This document shows, piece after piece, positions 44,540 through 57,075 of a stretch of 64,000 bases of DNA. The notes under the pieces are model-generated. The model was given only the letters and a program-made list of their open reading frames with translations. It was not told where the DNA came from and made no database searches. Position 1 is the first letter of the stretch. Every line of letters begins with the position of its first letter. Source of the stretch: Zizania palustris (taxonomy: Eukaryota > Streptophyta > Magnoliopsida > Poales > Poaceae); assembly GCA_019279435.1 (NCBI GenBank), contig JAAALK010000283.1, positions 4,712,001 to 4,776,000 on the forward strand, read 5' to 3'. The position numbers were made by a program, and so were the translations under genes.

Positions 44540-47500
44540 TGTCACGCCCAGATTTAATAAATCAGGACCTTTATTGAAATTTCATAGAATAACAATAAAA
44601 ACAAGACGTTCATCATGCGACCACATACAGTACGAGCAATCATTCACGGTTCGTAGACCGTATTAGTACAAAAGTGAATAAAGATGAAGAGAAACTAATA
44701 AAACAAAGGGGTCCTAGATGAATGCCTCCTTCCTGTCTCGCCTTGACTAGGTCGCTACTCCAGACCTTCATCCTCCTCGTAGTAGACGGGCTCTGGTGGT
44801 GTAAGTCAATGGGGGTGAGTACAAACGTACTCAGCAAGCCACCGAATGCAAATATAATGCAGAGTAATAACAAGGGAGATAGTGACTAATTTTGCGGAAA
44901 AGCATAATTGTAAAGCAATTAGATGTGATCAAGTTATTAGTACTGAAATGTAAACATGTGTATGCATCATCATCTTCTAACTCGAGGGGTACAGTCAGCC
45001 CCACCTCGCTCAACAGTCCTTAAATGCCATGAATAACTCAACCATTCAAACAATAGTAAACTAACTGCGAGTAGTCACACAACCCGCCCTTGACCGTGGG
45101 CTCAGCTTTTCGAAAAGATTAAATACTCTGATTAGAGGTGTACCACTGTAGCCACAAGGCACACACTCATCACTTACACCAAAGTGTAACGAGATGACCC
45201 ATACCATGGGAACTCGTGCCAAAACCTTCCATATGGTCCTTGTCGACCCGACAACACCCTCTTATGGGTTTCATATGGTGTCCCGACGCGTCGAGCCTCA
45301 CCATACCCCCCTTGAGCCACGTCGGTACAAGTCACCCGCAGGTTGCCCCGTGCCCCCTCCACTATGGTGCATCGAGTCGGATTGTTCCATACTTTCAGTT
45401 AGGACTTACCCATTAGACTTGTGGTTGGTAAGGAAGTACTTTGCAACAGATCCCGCAGACCGGTCCTTATAGTGCCCCAGGTGGGACCAACCAATTCCCT
45501 AGCTTGCACCCGGAACCCACCATACTTATAACATAGCCAACTCCCACAGAGTCCAGAGACGAGAATAACGGGGAAATTCATATAACAGAATCCAACTATC
45601 TATGACTCATTCTTTTTATCCTATAGCATTTGTGTCGATACGTTGGACACTAGCTAATATAATATTTGTAGAGTGACAAGGAGTGTTGGCTCAATAAGCA
45701 TGGCTTGGGTTTGCACACAAGGACGGGGATCTAATAAATATAGTGTAGGGCTTGATATTTGACTAATGCAATATTATCCTATGAGTTATAGCGATAATTT
45801 ATTAAAACATGGGCTCAATGATGATCAAAACGGGGGTTGTGACTTGCCTTGATCAGCAAAGGGGGAAGGAGGAACCTCAGGATAGAACTCCGGCTCCTCG
45901 ACGATCTCGTAGTCTTCTCGATACGGAAAAAGTAAACATAACATTTAATAAACAATCAAAATAGCACAAAGTATAAACATACAAGATTATGGTTTTATAT
46001 AAGGGGAATTAATCCTCTTTATTCTGATGTCATGCTGAAAGAATATTAAAGATTAATTTTTAGGAGTTTTCCTGATTATTTATTGAGTAATGAATTTTAT
46101 TCCTAAAGGGATTTTATTCATTTAATTAATAAGATTATTTTGGGCAATAGTAACATACTGTTTTTATGGCATTAATATGTATAGAATAAAATGCTAAATT
46201 TAATAAAATTTGAATGGTGAAATTTGGAGTTAAAATGAGCAAGTTATGAATTTTGGAAGTTTAAATCATTTTCTGGAATTTTATTTAAACAAAAAATGGG
46301 ATTTAGTCCATGGTGAGCCAGGCCCACGGTGGACTGGGTCACTGTGCGCATGGACTGGATCAACCAGAGTCATTGGATCTGGATCTGGCGATCGGGCGCG
46401 AGGCGGAAAGGCTTAATTGGCGATCGACGATCGAGATCGCCTGATACCCCTTCGGGTTTGATCGACGGCCGGGATTAAATCCTACGTGGGATTTAATTCT
46501 TATCGCCCGATCTCGATCGAACGGCCAGAACTCAATCCGGCACGACATGTGGCGCCGAGGGTACTTTACCCTTCTTCCCCAACTTTGGCAATACTACGGC
46601 GAGCTATTCCGGCGACGGCGAGGGCCTAAAGAGTTGGCTACTGGCTGAAATGGAACCAGGGGAGAGTGGGGAACACAACGGTACCGAATATGGTGACGAT
46701 GGGGCAGTGGTGGCGGTCCACGACGAGGGTAGACGGCGGAGCTCTTCGGGTTCTAGATGGCGACGGTGATCCGATGGCGCCCACGGCCAACGGAGTGGAT
46801 GCCGGGGACGGGCGGGCTCCGGCGGTCATGATGGTGGCGACGACGTGGACGGTGGCGGCTTGCGACGATGGTGAGAGGTCGCCGGAGTCAAAACAGAGCC
46901 GAAGGCCTAAATGAGGGTGGCGACGCTCTGATTTCGCTCTAGCACGGCTACGGTGGTGTGGGCTGAGTGCGGTCAGGGCAAGGGGTTCTTATAGGGGGGT
47001 CGTCGGTGTCCAAATGGAAGGGAACCGAGGGTTTCCCTTTTCTCCTCACCGGTGTACTTTCCTAAAGCTCGGGTCCTTTCTATGTATGACGAAAACGCGT
47101 GGCCATCGGTGGAATGAGATCCCTGGCGGTCGGAGAAGGCGATCTAGCGGCCAATTTGGCGAGATCGGACACGGGGCGACGGATTTGGTAAGTGGGGGCT
47201 CGCCGGCGATGGAAAGGGGATCCCTTTCCATCGGGGAAGACGATCCCGACAGGTGGCCCCCACCTGTCAGTGGGCGAGTGCGAAAGGGTGAGGCGCCGAC
47301 ACGCGGGCCAGGGCGGTCAGTGGCTAAACCGTGGCTAGAGAGGCTGACAGGCGGGCCAGGCTGACGCGGGCGCGAGAGAGGAGAGAGGTGGAAGCATGCC
47401 GACAGGCGGGTCCCACATGTCAGTGGCATGGGCGCTGGGCTGGGCCGGCCTGAGGCAGATTGAGGGTTGAGGCCCATTAAAAATTAAAATGTTTTTCTGA

Positions 47501-47753
47501 TTTAAAATAAATCCGGTAATTCATTTATTTGTTTAAGGGTTGATCCACTATTGATAAAAATTTGTAAAAATTCCTAAAATTATGTCTTGGCCTCTAGATT
47601 AGTCCATAAATTTTCCAAGTCCAAATTTTGAATATTTCTCCCTGTTTGGCTTTAATAGGGTTCTTTTAGGATTTTCTTTAATAAATAATTCCAGAAATTC
47701 TTTGAATAATAATTTCCTTTATTTTATTTCTTTTTAAATCTTGGGGTGTTACA
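44540..47753 (-). repeat. Chr-2 5' LTR (3214 bp)
   Basis: A complete LTR with TGTAACACCCC and GGGCGTGACA termini on the minus strand, flanked on the right by CCTTA. It contains the same GC-rich block as the Chr-1 LTR (about 46600-47450) and a 60-codon ORF at 45399-45581. Confidence 0.92.
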
Positions 47754-47762
47754 CCTTAGCAG

Positions 47763-50700
47763 TGTGACGCCCCAATTTATCGAATCGGAACATTATTGAA
47801 TTTCCAAAGAAAAATATTAATACAAGAGGTTCATCATGTGACAACGTACATACGACAAGCATTCATGGTACGCAGACCATATTATTACATAAGAGTGAAA
47901 TAAAAATAATAAAAAAAATAAACTGCAAGATGACCGCCTTCTTCAGGATCTTTCTTCTTGACTGGGTCGCTACTCCAGACCATCCTCGTAGTAAGCATCC
48001 TCTGAATTGTGTGTCCAACGGGTATGAGTACAAAGAGTACTCAACAAGCCACCGCAAATGCAAGTAGTAATGCAAGATAATAACAAAGGAAGGATAATGG
48101 CTAAAAGTGCGGAAAAGTACAGTTTTCAGTTATTGCATTTAGTGTAGTCAAATTTAATCATGCGGAATAATAAACATGAACATCAATAATACCATCTAAC
48201 TCGAGGAGTACGTTTTCCCTCCTCGCACAACAGTCCTTACATGTCAAACCATCATGCACATCTATTCCAAAAGTAAACTAACTGTGGGATGTCACGCAAC
48301 CCGCCCTTGACCATGGGCTCGGCTTTTCGAAAAAATTTATAACTTTGATCAGAGGTGTCCCACTAAACCCACAAGGCACGCACTCATCCCAAACACCAAG
48401 GTGTAACAAGATGACCCATACCACGGGAACTCGTGCCAAAACTTCAGCATGAGATGCTCCAAGCGATAACCACCCGCTCTAGGTTTCGCCGGCGCGCCAG
48501 GCCGCATCCCGGCTAACGTCACACCCCCTTTTGCGCCACATCAGTACAAGCCACCCGCAGGTGCTGCTTGACCCATCTCCAAGTGGTGGCCTCGGTTTGG
48601 AACACTCCATACCTTAGTTAGGACTTACCCATTAGACTTGTGGTTAGTACGGAAGTGTATTGCAACGGATCCCTCAGATCGGTCCTTATAGTGCCCCGGG
48701 TGCTACCGACCAATGCCCTAGCTTGCACTCGGAACCCACCATGCATACACTCACAACCAAACTCTATCACCAACAGAATTCCAAAGGTAAGGATAATGGG
48801 GACCATATAGTAGAACCAAGTTGCTACGACTCATTTTTAATCCTATAGCAATCGTGTCGATACATTGGACACTAGCTAATAATACTAATCATATGGTGAC
48901 AAAGAATTTAGGCTAGATAGCATGGCTTGGGTTGCACATCAAGGTCGGGGGATCCTAATAAATATATTGTAAGGGTTCCATTTGACTAATGCATGTATAT
49001 CCTATGTGTTTTAGCGATAGTTTAGTAAAACATGGGTTCAATATGCTCAACAGAGTGGTTTGGTGACTTGCCTTGTTCAGCAAAAGGGGAGGGAGGAACT
49101 TCGGGGAAATATTCTGGCTCCTCGGCGGCGTCGTAGTCTTCTCAACATAAATAAAATAAATATTACTTTCAATTAAACAATCCAAAATCACACAACAAGC
49201 ATATAGGTTTGATTGGGTTAATTTAAGGAAAATAAGGTTGTTAAGTTTCTGAAATTTATTTTATGAATATTTTAAAATGAACTAGAATGAAACATTTTCC
49301 TTTATAAAAGGGATAATAATGTGAAACATTTTGTTTTAAGTTTTCTAACTAATTTAAAATAAGGGGTTCAGAGTAAACTTAGTGGTTTCATTATATTAAC
49401 AGGAAAAGAATAAAATATAAATTTTGTTGAAATTGAAATGAATCAATTTGTAATTTACCCTAAAGAGTATTCGAATACTTTTTTAAATAAGCATGAAATG
49501 ATAATTTTTGGAGTTAAAATGCGCGAGATATGAATTTTACAAGTTTAAAACAGTTTTTGGAATTTAATTTAAATAAAAACAGTCTCGGGTCCACGGTGAA
49601 CCGGGCTCACGGTAAACCCGTGCACTGTGCGCGTGCGCCGAATCGAGATCCACCGTTGGATCACGATCGGGCGGCCACGGGCGAGGCGGGGGCGCTAAGT
49701 CATCATGGACGGCCAAGATTAAAACGCCGAACCGGTACGTGATGGATGGCCCAGATTAATCGAGGGTTTTAAAAACTAATGGACGCACGAGATTAAAACG
49801 TACCCCTTCGCTATGATCCGACGGACCAGATTAAACCGAACACGTGATATAATCCAAGTCGTTCGATCACAATTGCACGGTCGTGATTGAATCCTACACG
49901 GCACGGGTACTCGACCCGTGTCGGTCGTCTTCTCTGGCGACGGCGAGGGTCCAGCGACCACGGCGAGCGATGGTGGTCGGTTCTAAGGGCTAAAACGGAA
50001 TCAGTACACCACAGGGGTCAAGAGGGTACCGTCGGAGAGGCTTGGGGTCGTCGGAGCGTGGCCGACGACGAGCGAGGGAGGCGGAGGTGTTCAGGTCCTT
50101 GTCGGCGGTGGCGTTCTGGCGGGGTTCGTTGGTGATGAAGTCATGGATGAGGTCCGGATGGCGCCTACGGTCATAGTGGTGCGGTCGTCGAGGACACAGG
50201 GGGACTCCGGCACGGTGAGTGGCGGCTGGACGAGGGTGTGGCCAGGTGTTTAAATAGAGGCGTCGACGGGGGCAATGGGGGCGCGATCGGGGGAGGCCGA
50301 GAGTAAAACCTCTCTTCAATGCCAGCGAGCTCCTTCCTTGCATGCGTGCACTCGATCCGGGATGTTGACGCGTGGAATAAAGGGGGAAACGGTCGGCGGA
50401 GCGTGGGGGACCATTTAATGGCGTCAATTTAATGGGGGAGGGGCCGGCAAGGCGAATCCGAGGGGGATTAGGGTTCTGGCCAGCGAGGGGGCGGATCCTG
50501 CGGGGAAGATGGATCCGACAGGTGGGGGCCACCGGGCAGCGGGCGCAGCAAACAGGTGTGGTGACTGACGGGTGGGGTCGGGCTCGGCCGCGAGGGGTTG
50601 GGTTGGCACCGACAGGTGGGGTCAGGTTGTCGGGCGCGCGCGCGAAGAGAGGGGGTCACTGACGGGTAGGGTCCATCGGTCAGTTTGGGGCGCGGGGAGG

Positions 50701-51022
50701 AGTGTGCTGGGCCGGCCGGGAGAGAGAGAAGGGGGGAGGGGCCCGTTACTGTTTCAATTCCTTTCCGAATAAAAATAATTACAGAAATTGATTTAAAATA
50801 TTTGGGCTACTTCCAAGGGTGATAAAAATTTATAAAAATTCTCAAAAATATATTTTGGTCTTAGGAACCCATACAAAATTTTCTAGCCTCTGGTTTGGTC
50901 ATTTCAACTAGGTTCTAGTTCAAATAGGCTAAGGAGGGATTTAAAGGTATTTCCAAATTAAATAATTCCAGAAATATATATTAAATGATATTTTTATTTC
51001 CATGAAAATTTGGGGTGTTATA
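47763..51022 (-). repeat. Chr-3 3' LTR (3260 bp)
   Basis: On the minus strand it starts TATAACACCCC (TGTAAC in the others, so the first TG is mutated) after the polypurine tract AAGGGGGATAGG, and ends GGGGCGTCACA. A TATA-like CTATTTAAACACC lies near 50248 on the minus strand. A 62-codon ORF at 48618-48806 corresponds to the 60-codon ORFs of the other LTRs. Confidence 0.87.
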
Positions 51023-51066
51023 AACCTATCCCCCTTACAAAGAATCTCGTCCTCGAGATTGGAATG

Positions 51067-54000
51067 CTACTCGAATAACTCGGGGTATTGGGATTTCAAC
51101 TCGTCTTCTTTTTCCCATGTGGCTTCTTCGACGGGGTAGTTGTCCCACTGAACCTTGCAGAAGCGAACCACACGGCTCCTGGTTACTCTTTCCTTAGTCT
51201 CTAGGATCTTGACGAGTTTCTCGATGTAGGTCAAATCCTCTTGGACGTTGAGTTGTTGGAGGTCGGCTTGTTCGACGGGCACACGGAGACACTTCTTCAG
51301 CTGAGAGACGTGGAACACATCATGGACTCCTGCCAGAGATGGAGGAAGTTCTAATTGATATGCCACTTCTCCTTGCTATCGGAGGATCTGAAAAGGTCCA
51401 ACATAGCGAGGTGTTAGCTTGCCTTTCATGTTGAACCGTTGAGTGCCACGGAGGGGAGTGACTCGGAGATAGACATAATCACCCTCCTCAAAGGTTAGGT
51501 CTCTTTGTCGGTTATCGGCGTAGCTCTTCTGTCGGGACTGGGCTATCTCAATCTGTCCCTGATGATCTTGACCTTCTCTTCGACTTCTCTTAGTATATCT
51601 GTCCCAAACAGTTGTGACTCTCCGGTCTGATCCCAAGGTAACGGCATTCTGCACTTACGCCCATAATGTGCTTCGAACGGGGATATCTACAGGCTAACTT
51701 GATAGCTGTTGTTGTAGGAGAACTCCGCATAAGGCAAGTTCTTGTCCCACATTCCGCCAAAGTCTAGAGCGCAAGCTCTAAGCATATCCTCCAATATCTG
51801 GTTGACCCTTTTGGTTTGACCATCGGTTTGTGGATGATAAGCAGTGCTAAAGTTCAGCCGGGTGCCGAGTTCCTCTTGAAGGTTCTTCCAAAACTTAGAG
51901 GTAAACTGACTCCCACGGTCAGATACAATCTTCTTTGGAACTCTGTGCAGGCACACAATCCGGGTCATATATAGCTCAGCCAACTTGGCGATGGTGTAAG
52001 TTGTCTTGACGGGGATGAAGTGAGCCACCTTGGTGAGTTGGTCGATGATCACCCAGATAGAATCGTGACCGGCTTGGGTCCTGGGTAGTCCTGTGATGAA
52101 TTCCATTCCTATCTCTTCCCACTTCCATTTGGGGACCTTGAGGGGTTGCAACAGTCCAGCAGGTCTTTGGTGCTCTGCCTTGACTCGCCGGCATGTGTTG
52201 CACTTGGCCACATACTCAGCTATTTCCCTCTTCATGCTGACCCACCAATATTTCTCCTTTAGGTCTTGATACATCTTTGTACTCCCGGGATGTATGGAGT
52301 ATAGAGTATCGTGGGCCTCTTGAAGGATGAGAGCCTTCAACTCAGGCTTGTCGGGCACGCATATCCAGTTTCCGAACCAGATGGTATTGTGCTCGTCCTC
52401 GGATAATCCGGGGGGCTTTACCCTTCCGCATGTTCTGCTGGATCTCCAAGATGTCCGGGTCTTCCTTCTGTGTTTCCCGGATCTGGTCTATCAAGACGGG
52501 TCTAGACTCCAAAGCAGAGAGGTACGCTCGGGTGGTGATCCCTAAATTCATCCTTTCCATTTCCTTACATAGCAAAGGGGCCTTGTCCGGTATCATGATG
52601 GCATTACAGTACCTTTTTGACTAAGGGCGTCTGCCACCACATTGGCCTTGCCTGGGTGATAATGGATGCCCAAGTCATAATCTTTGATCAGTTCCAACCA
52701 TGTCCTCTGCCTGAGGTTCAGGTCTGGTTGGGTGAATATATACTTGAGGCTCTTGTGGTCGGTGAAGACCTCGCACCGATTTCCCACAAGGTATTGTCTC
52801 CATATCTTCAAGGCATGAACCACGACTGCTAATTCCAGGTCATGGGTCGGGTAGTTCAGCTCATGTGGTCTCAGCTATCGGGAGGCGTAAGAGATCACCT
52901 TCCCATCTTGCATTAAGACACATCCCAATCCTTGGTGAGAGGAATCGCAGTAGACGTGGAAGTCCTTCCGGATGTCTGGCAGGGTCAGAATTGGAGACAA
53001 CACGAGCTTCTTCTTAAGAGTTTGGAAGGATTCTTCACAATCTGGGGTCCATTCAAACTTTACTTCCTTCTGCAACAGCCTGGTCATAGGTTTGACTATC
53101 TTTGAAAAGTTCTCGATGAACCGGCGGTAGTATCCGGCCAATCCGAGAAAACTCCGGATCTCGGTCATGTTCATGGGTTGTAGACAGTTAGTCACTAATT
53201 CCACGGTGGTTGGGTCCACAGCTATTTCTCCGGCAGATATGACATGACCGAGGAACTTCACCTCTGATGGCCAAAACTCGCACTTGCTGTATTTGGCGTA
53301 CAATTGTTGTTCCCTTAGCTTTTTGAGGGTCAGATGGAGGTGGGTTTCATGTTCTTCCTTGGTCTTGGAGTAGACGAGGATATCGTCGATGAATACCACG
53401 ATGAACTTATCCAAGAACTCCATGAATACATTGTTCATCATGTTCATGAAAAAGGCCGGGGCATTCGTGAGTCCGAACGACATCACAATATACTCGTATA
53501 GTCCATAGCGGGAGGTGAAGGTAGTCTTGGGGATGTCTTATTCTCTAATCCTCAATTGGTGGTAACATGACCTGAGGTCAATCTGGGAAAACACCGAGGA
53601 TCCTTTTAGTTGATCGAACAGGTCGTCGATCCGAGGCAATGGGTACTTGTTCTTGATGGTTAGGTCGTTCAGGGCTCTGTAGTCCACGCACATCCTTTTA
53701 GTCTTGTCTTTCTTCATGGCGAAGATGACCGGTGCACCCCAGGGTGAGGTACTCAGTCGGATGTACCCTTTCTGCTCCAGGTCTTCGATGCTGCTCTTGA
53801 CTTCGGCTAGTTCATTGGCGGCCATCTGGTATGGGCGTTTGGAGATTGGAGTGGTCCCGGGGACAAGCTCGATTCTGAATTCGATGTCCTTCTTGGGAGG
53901 CATTCCTGGCAGGTCCTCTGGGAAGATGTCCATGAACACCTTGACTACGGGCACTTCTTCAAGGGCTAGCGAGTGAAGAGATTCCTCAAGAGGTTTGCGG

Positions 54001-55532
54001 CTGGTCATCCGAAAGGTGACGGCTTCACCCTCAGGGTAGGTCACTGTTACGGCCTTGCTGGCACAATCGATCACTCCCTTGTGTTTCATTAACCAATACA
54101 TCCCTAGGATGAGGTCGAGTCTGGTACACTTAATGAGGACTGGCTCGGCCCGGAATAATACCCCTTGAATCTCTATCTTTACCTTAGGGTTGTATAAGCG
54201 GGCTAAGGTTTTATTACCTGGAGTGGCAATCATCATGGGGGTTGGTAAAGGGAGCACTTCCAAGTTGTTGGTTTTCACAAAATCTTCCGAGATGAAGGAG
54301 TGTGTTGCCCCAAAGTCAAATAGTATCGTAGCCGGTAAAGAATTTGTGGTAAACGTACCGAGCACGACTTCAGGAGCTTCCTGAGCTTCCTCCGCGCTGA
54401 TGTGGTTGACGCGGGCACGAACCGCCTGGTTGGGTGCCGCGCCTTTGGGTTGTTTGGGGTGAGGACACTAGTGCGAGTAGTGCCCTTCCTTCCGGCAGTT
54501 GAAGCAGATGACCGGCTTCCCTTGGTGATCCCTCAAGATCGGGGCCTTGGCGGTGGGCGGCGGATGAGTGGTCGGAGCTGGTGGAGCGGGGCGGGGATGC
54601 CCGGTGTTGGATCCACTGGCGGCGTGAAGTGGCCTGTAGGTGGGCCGAGGATGGTAGGCGGGCGCTGGTGGCGGAGGGACGAAGCGGGGCCTCTGTGAAT
54701 TCGCCTGTTGATGCTTGAAGGCGATCATCTTCCTCTTTTTGAGGTCCAACTTGTTCTGTTCAGTCTCTTGGATGAGCGCCTTGTTCACCAACCATTGGAA
54801 GTCGGCATAGTCGGTGGCGACGAGCTGGATGGACAGCTCATCCTTGAGTCCCCGGAGGAACTTGGCCTGGTGGAGGGCATCGATTCGCACCTCTTCTGGC
54901 GCGTAGCGTGCCAGACGGTTGAACTCATGGAGATACTCCATGACAGTCCGGCTGCCCTATTGCAGGTCGCGGAACTCCTGTTGTTTCACCGCGATGACTC
55001 CGGCGGGGACGTGGGCGACGCGAAAGGCGATGGTGAACTCCGCCCAAGTCACCACGTGGTCCTCTATTTGGGACTCACGGTAGTTGTCCCACCATTCGGC
55101 GGCGGGACCCTGGAGCTGATGAGTGGCGAACGCCACTCTCTCCCGATCGGTGCAGGGGAGGAGGTCCAGCTTCTTCCATATGGTGCAGAGCCAATCTCCG
55201 GCCTCCATGGCGTTGGTGGTGCTAGAGAAGATCAGGGGACGCACGCGCAAGAACTCCGAGAGTTGAGGCGCGGGTGCGGGTGCTGGTGCACGAGGGGCGG
55301 GCTCCACATTATGCAGCCGGTCCAACTGTGCCTGTTGGTGCTGCATTTGAGTGAGGAGGGTGGTGATCAGCTGGTTTTGATTCACCATCATCTCTGCCAA
55401 GGTAGGATGGTTGGCGGATGGTTGCCCAGTCTGACATTGGCCCGTTGTGCCCTAGTTGGGCACAACACTTCCGGGCAAACCGTTGCTTGCCCCTTCTCCA
55501 TTGTTGGACCTGGTGTTCTGGTTGTCGACCAT
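51067..55532 (-). pseudogene. Chr-3 gag-pol
   Basis: Gag starts MVDNQNTRSNNGEG at 55532, with the core EAGDWLCTIWKKLDLL and AFATHQLQGPAAEWWDN. The knuckle CFNCRKEGHYSH is cut by a TAG before its last Cys. Protease, RT (FIDDILVYSK), RNase H, integrase and a chromodomain-like end (SRVVRFCKVQW, EEATWEKEDELKSQYPELF) follow. Key residues are lost: protease reads FDFGATHSF instead of D-T-G, and integrase reads GMEFITGLP (D to E) and QTKRVNQ (E to K). With many stops and frameshifts this copy is dead. Confidence 0.92.
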
Positions 55533-55743
55533 CTTCTGAACATAAGAGTTTTAGCCATAAGATAAAAAGGTGGTGAAACAAACATCTAACCAAAATAGCC
55601 CATCGAGGCTCATATATATATCTCAAAGTGGTATAAAAAGTTCATTACATCCATGCTCTTATTTTATCCTACCTACAACACAAGTTGTTGTAGGTAGCAC
55701 CACATACACAAAATTATTATAATCAAACAATGATAACTATCGT

Positions 55744-56518
55744 CTACTCGCCATCGGAGGCAGTCTCCGTGCTCTCGGAACCACGAGGGTTCTGAGGAAC
55801 GGTGGGCTCAAGAAAATTCTCGATGATGGGGTCGAAGACGAGGGCGGGACGCGGGGCAGGAGCGCTGGAGCTGGATGGTCTGGCAGTCGAGGGGTGTGGC
55901 GGGATCCTCTTGGGGCGAGGGACGGGCTCGTGGATGGAATTCTTCCTTCTCAGGATGAGGGGGACCATCTTCGCTATGTCCTTCTGCAGCTGCATAAACT
56001 TGCGCTGCAGCTCGCCATTTTGTTGGATCAAGCTCTTCGTCTCCTGACGAAGGAACTCGACCGCCTCATGGTGCTCCTCGGCGTCAAGCACGGCCTCGGT
56101 ATGGAGATCATCCATGGCTTGAAGAAGGCGCGTCTGTTGGGCCATGACCGGATCGCGATCGGAGTGAACTCCGATGTAGATGCTACGGTGGGCGCCGGGA
56201 GTGCGCTTCGGCACAAGCAAGAAGGACGAGTTCTGAAGACGATCGTCATAGATCATCCTCAACTCCATGAGGGCTTGGAGGGCGACGCGTTGGCACGCGA
56301 CGTCGAAGGTTGGGCCCCCAAGTGCTGCCGTGAAGAACGGCAGGTGCTCGCCGGATCCGTGGATGGTGAGGGAGATGTCGCTGGGTCCGGCGAACTCTTC
56401 CATGTACACCCATTGGAACTCGGGCTCAAATAGGAACCCAAGGAAGGTGACCATCATGCAGAGCTCCCTGCCGAAGCCCTCAAAGTGGAGGCAGAAGCTG
56501 TGCACTTGGTAGACCGGC
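55744..56518 (-). pseudogene. Chr-3 ORF0, start codon split by Tat-2
   Basis: An uninterrupted frame of about 258 codons despite the decay of its gag-pol. Codons before the Met at 56505 read PVYQV, matching the MPVHT start of Chr-2 ORF0. The Tat-2 insertion point therefore falls inside the ATG. Features: EGFGRELCMMVTFLGFLFEP, SDISLTIHGSG, GGPTFDVACQRVALQALMEL, PKRTPGAHRSIYI, RLLQAMDDLHTEAVLDAEEH, a coiled coil (RQETKSLIQQNGELQRKFMQ), then a Pro/Ser tail ending EPTVPQNPRGSESTETASDG. Confidence 0.78.
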
Positions 56519-57013
56519 TGTTGGGGGAAAATATCTCATCTTCGGGGTTATTGCCGAAGCAGCATAAAGGCAGTCAACCAGTTCGAAGATTGTCCGAAGA
56601 CCATCTTCGAAGATGCCCAGAACCTCGTTCGAAGCCCGAAGACAGGCACTAGTTCGAAGTATGTCTTCGAACCAAAGCCCTTCAGGATCTTTTCTGCCAG
56701 CTAAGATGGAAGACCTATCTTCTATCCTATTAGATTAGTCTTTTACCATTTTAGCCCTATTAAGGAAACCGAATAGTTTCCTTAATGTCGGTTGTAATAG
56801 AGGGGTAAATAGGTCTTTTCCTTAATGTTTAGGCCTATAAATACCCCCCATTTCACCCTGTAATAGGGACCGATTACAAGTGATTCAATACACACTTTCG
56901 AACTATTCTAAGCTATTATCCTTTCGGAGGCTTAGAACAGTTTGCTTCACAAACACTTCGTTTGTTAGTTTCTTTTCTACAGAAACCTGTTAGCGTAATC
57001 TTTTACGCCAACA
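56519..57013 (+). repeat. Tat-2 5' LTR (495 bp)
   Basis: Starts TGTTGGGGGAAAA and ends ACGCCAACA. It carries a TATA box at about 56835-56842. The U3 part holds five TTCGAA palindromes in 90 bases (56582, 56606, 56628, 56653, 56666). Confidence 0.93.
56833..56843 (+). promoter_or_regulatory. Tat-2 LTR TATA box
   Basis: CCTATAAATAC in the LTR about 240 bases before gag. The same motif lies at the corresponding place in the Tat-1 LTR. Confidence 0.7.
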
Positions 57014-57014
57014 G

Positions 57015-57032
57015 TTGGCGCCGTCCGTGGGG
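57015..57032 (+). other. Tat-2 primer-binding site
   Basis: TTGGCGCCGTCCGTGGGG, one base inside the LTR, matches the Tat-1 site except for one base. Confidence 0.87.
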
Positions 57033-57075
57033 AACCTAGTCCAAAAAACTTCGTTCTCTACCAACTTCTTACATC

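Larger units (their letters stand above)
20257..47753 (-). mobile_element. Chr-2: Tekay/RIRE3-like chromovirus, split by Chr-1
   Basis: The outer ends are TGTCACGCCC (20257) and GGGGTGTTACA (47753), that is TGTAACACCCC...GGGCGTGACA on the minus strand. A perfect CCTTA duplication lies on both sides (20252-20256 and 47754-47758), which proves that the two distant LTR pieces belong to one insertion. Parts in element order: 5' LTR 44540-47753, primer site, ORF0, gag-pol 38999-43404, 3' LTR in two pieces (36716-38970 and 20257-20778) with Chr-1 between them. Gag-pol has many stops, most of them CGA to TGA. Confidence 0.9.
47763..56518 (-). mobile_element. Chr-3: older chromovirus, 5' end cut by Tat-2
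   Basis: Same layout as Chr-1 and Chr-2 (3' LTR, gag-pol, ORF0) but clearly more diverged. Its terminus TGTGACGCCCC starts four bases after the Chr-2 duplication. Its 5' LTR and primer site lie beyond the right edge, on the other side of Tat-2. The expected target duplication on the left is AGCAG. Confidence 0.88.

Noticed and set aside
56575..56675. Heat-shock elements in the Tat-2 LTR
   Set aside because: TTCGAA has no two-base gap between TTC and GAA, so it does not meet the nTTCnnGAAn rule.
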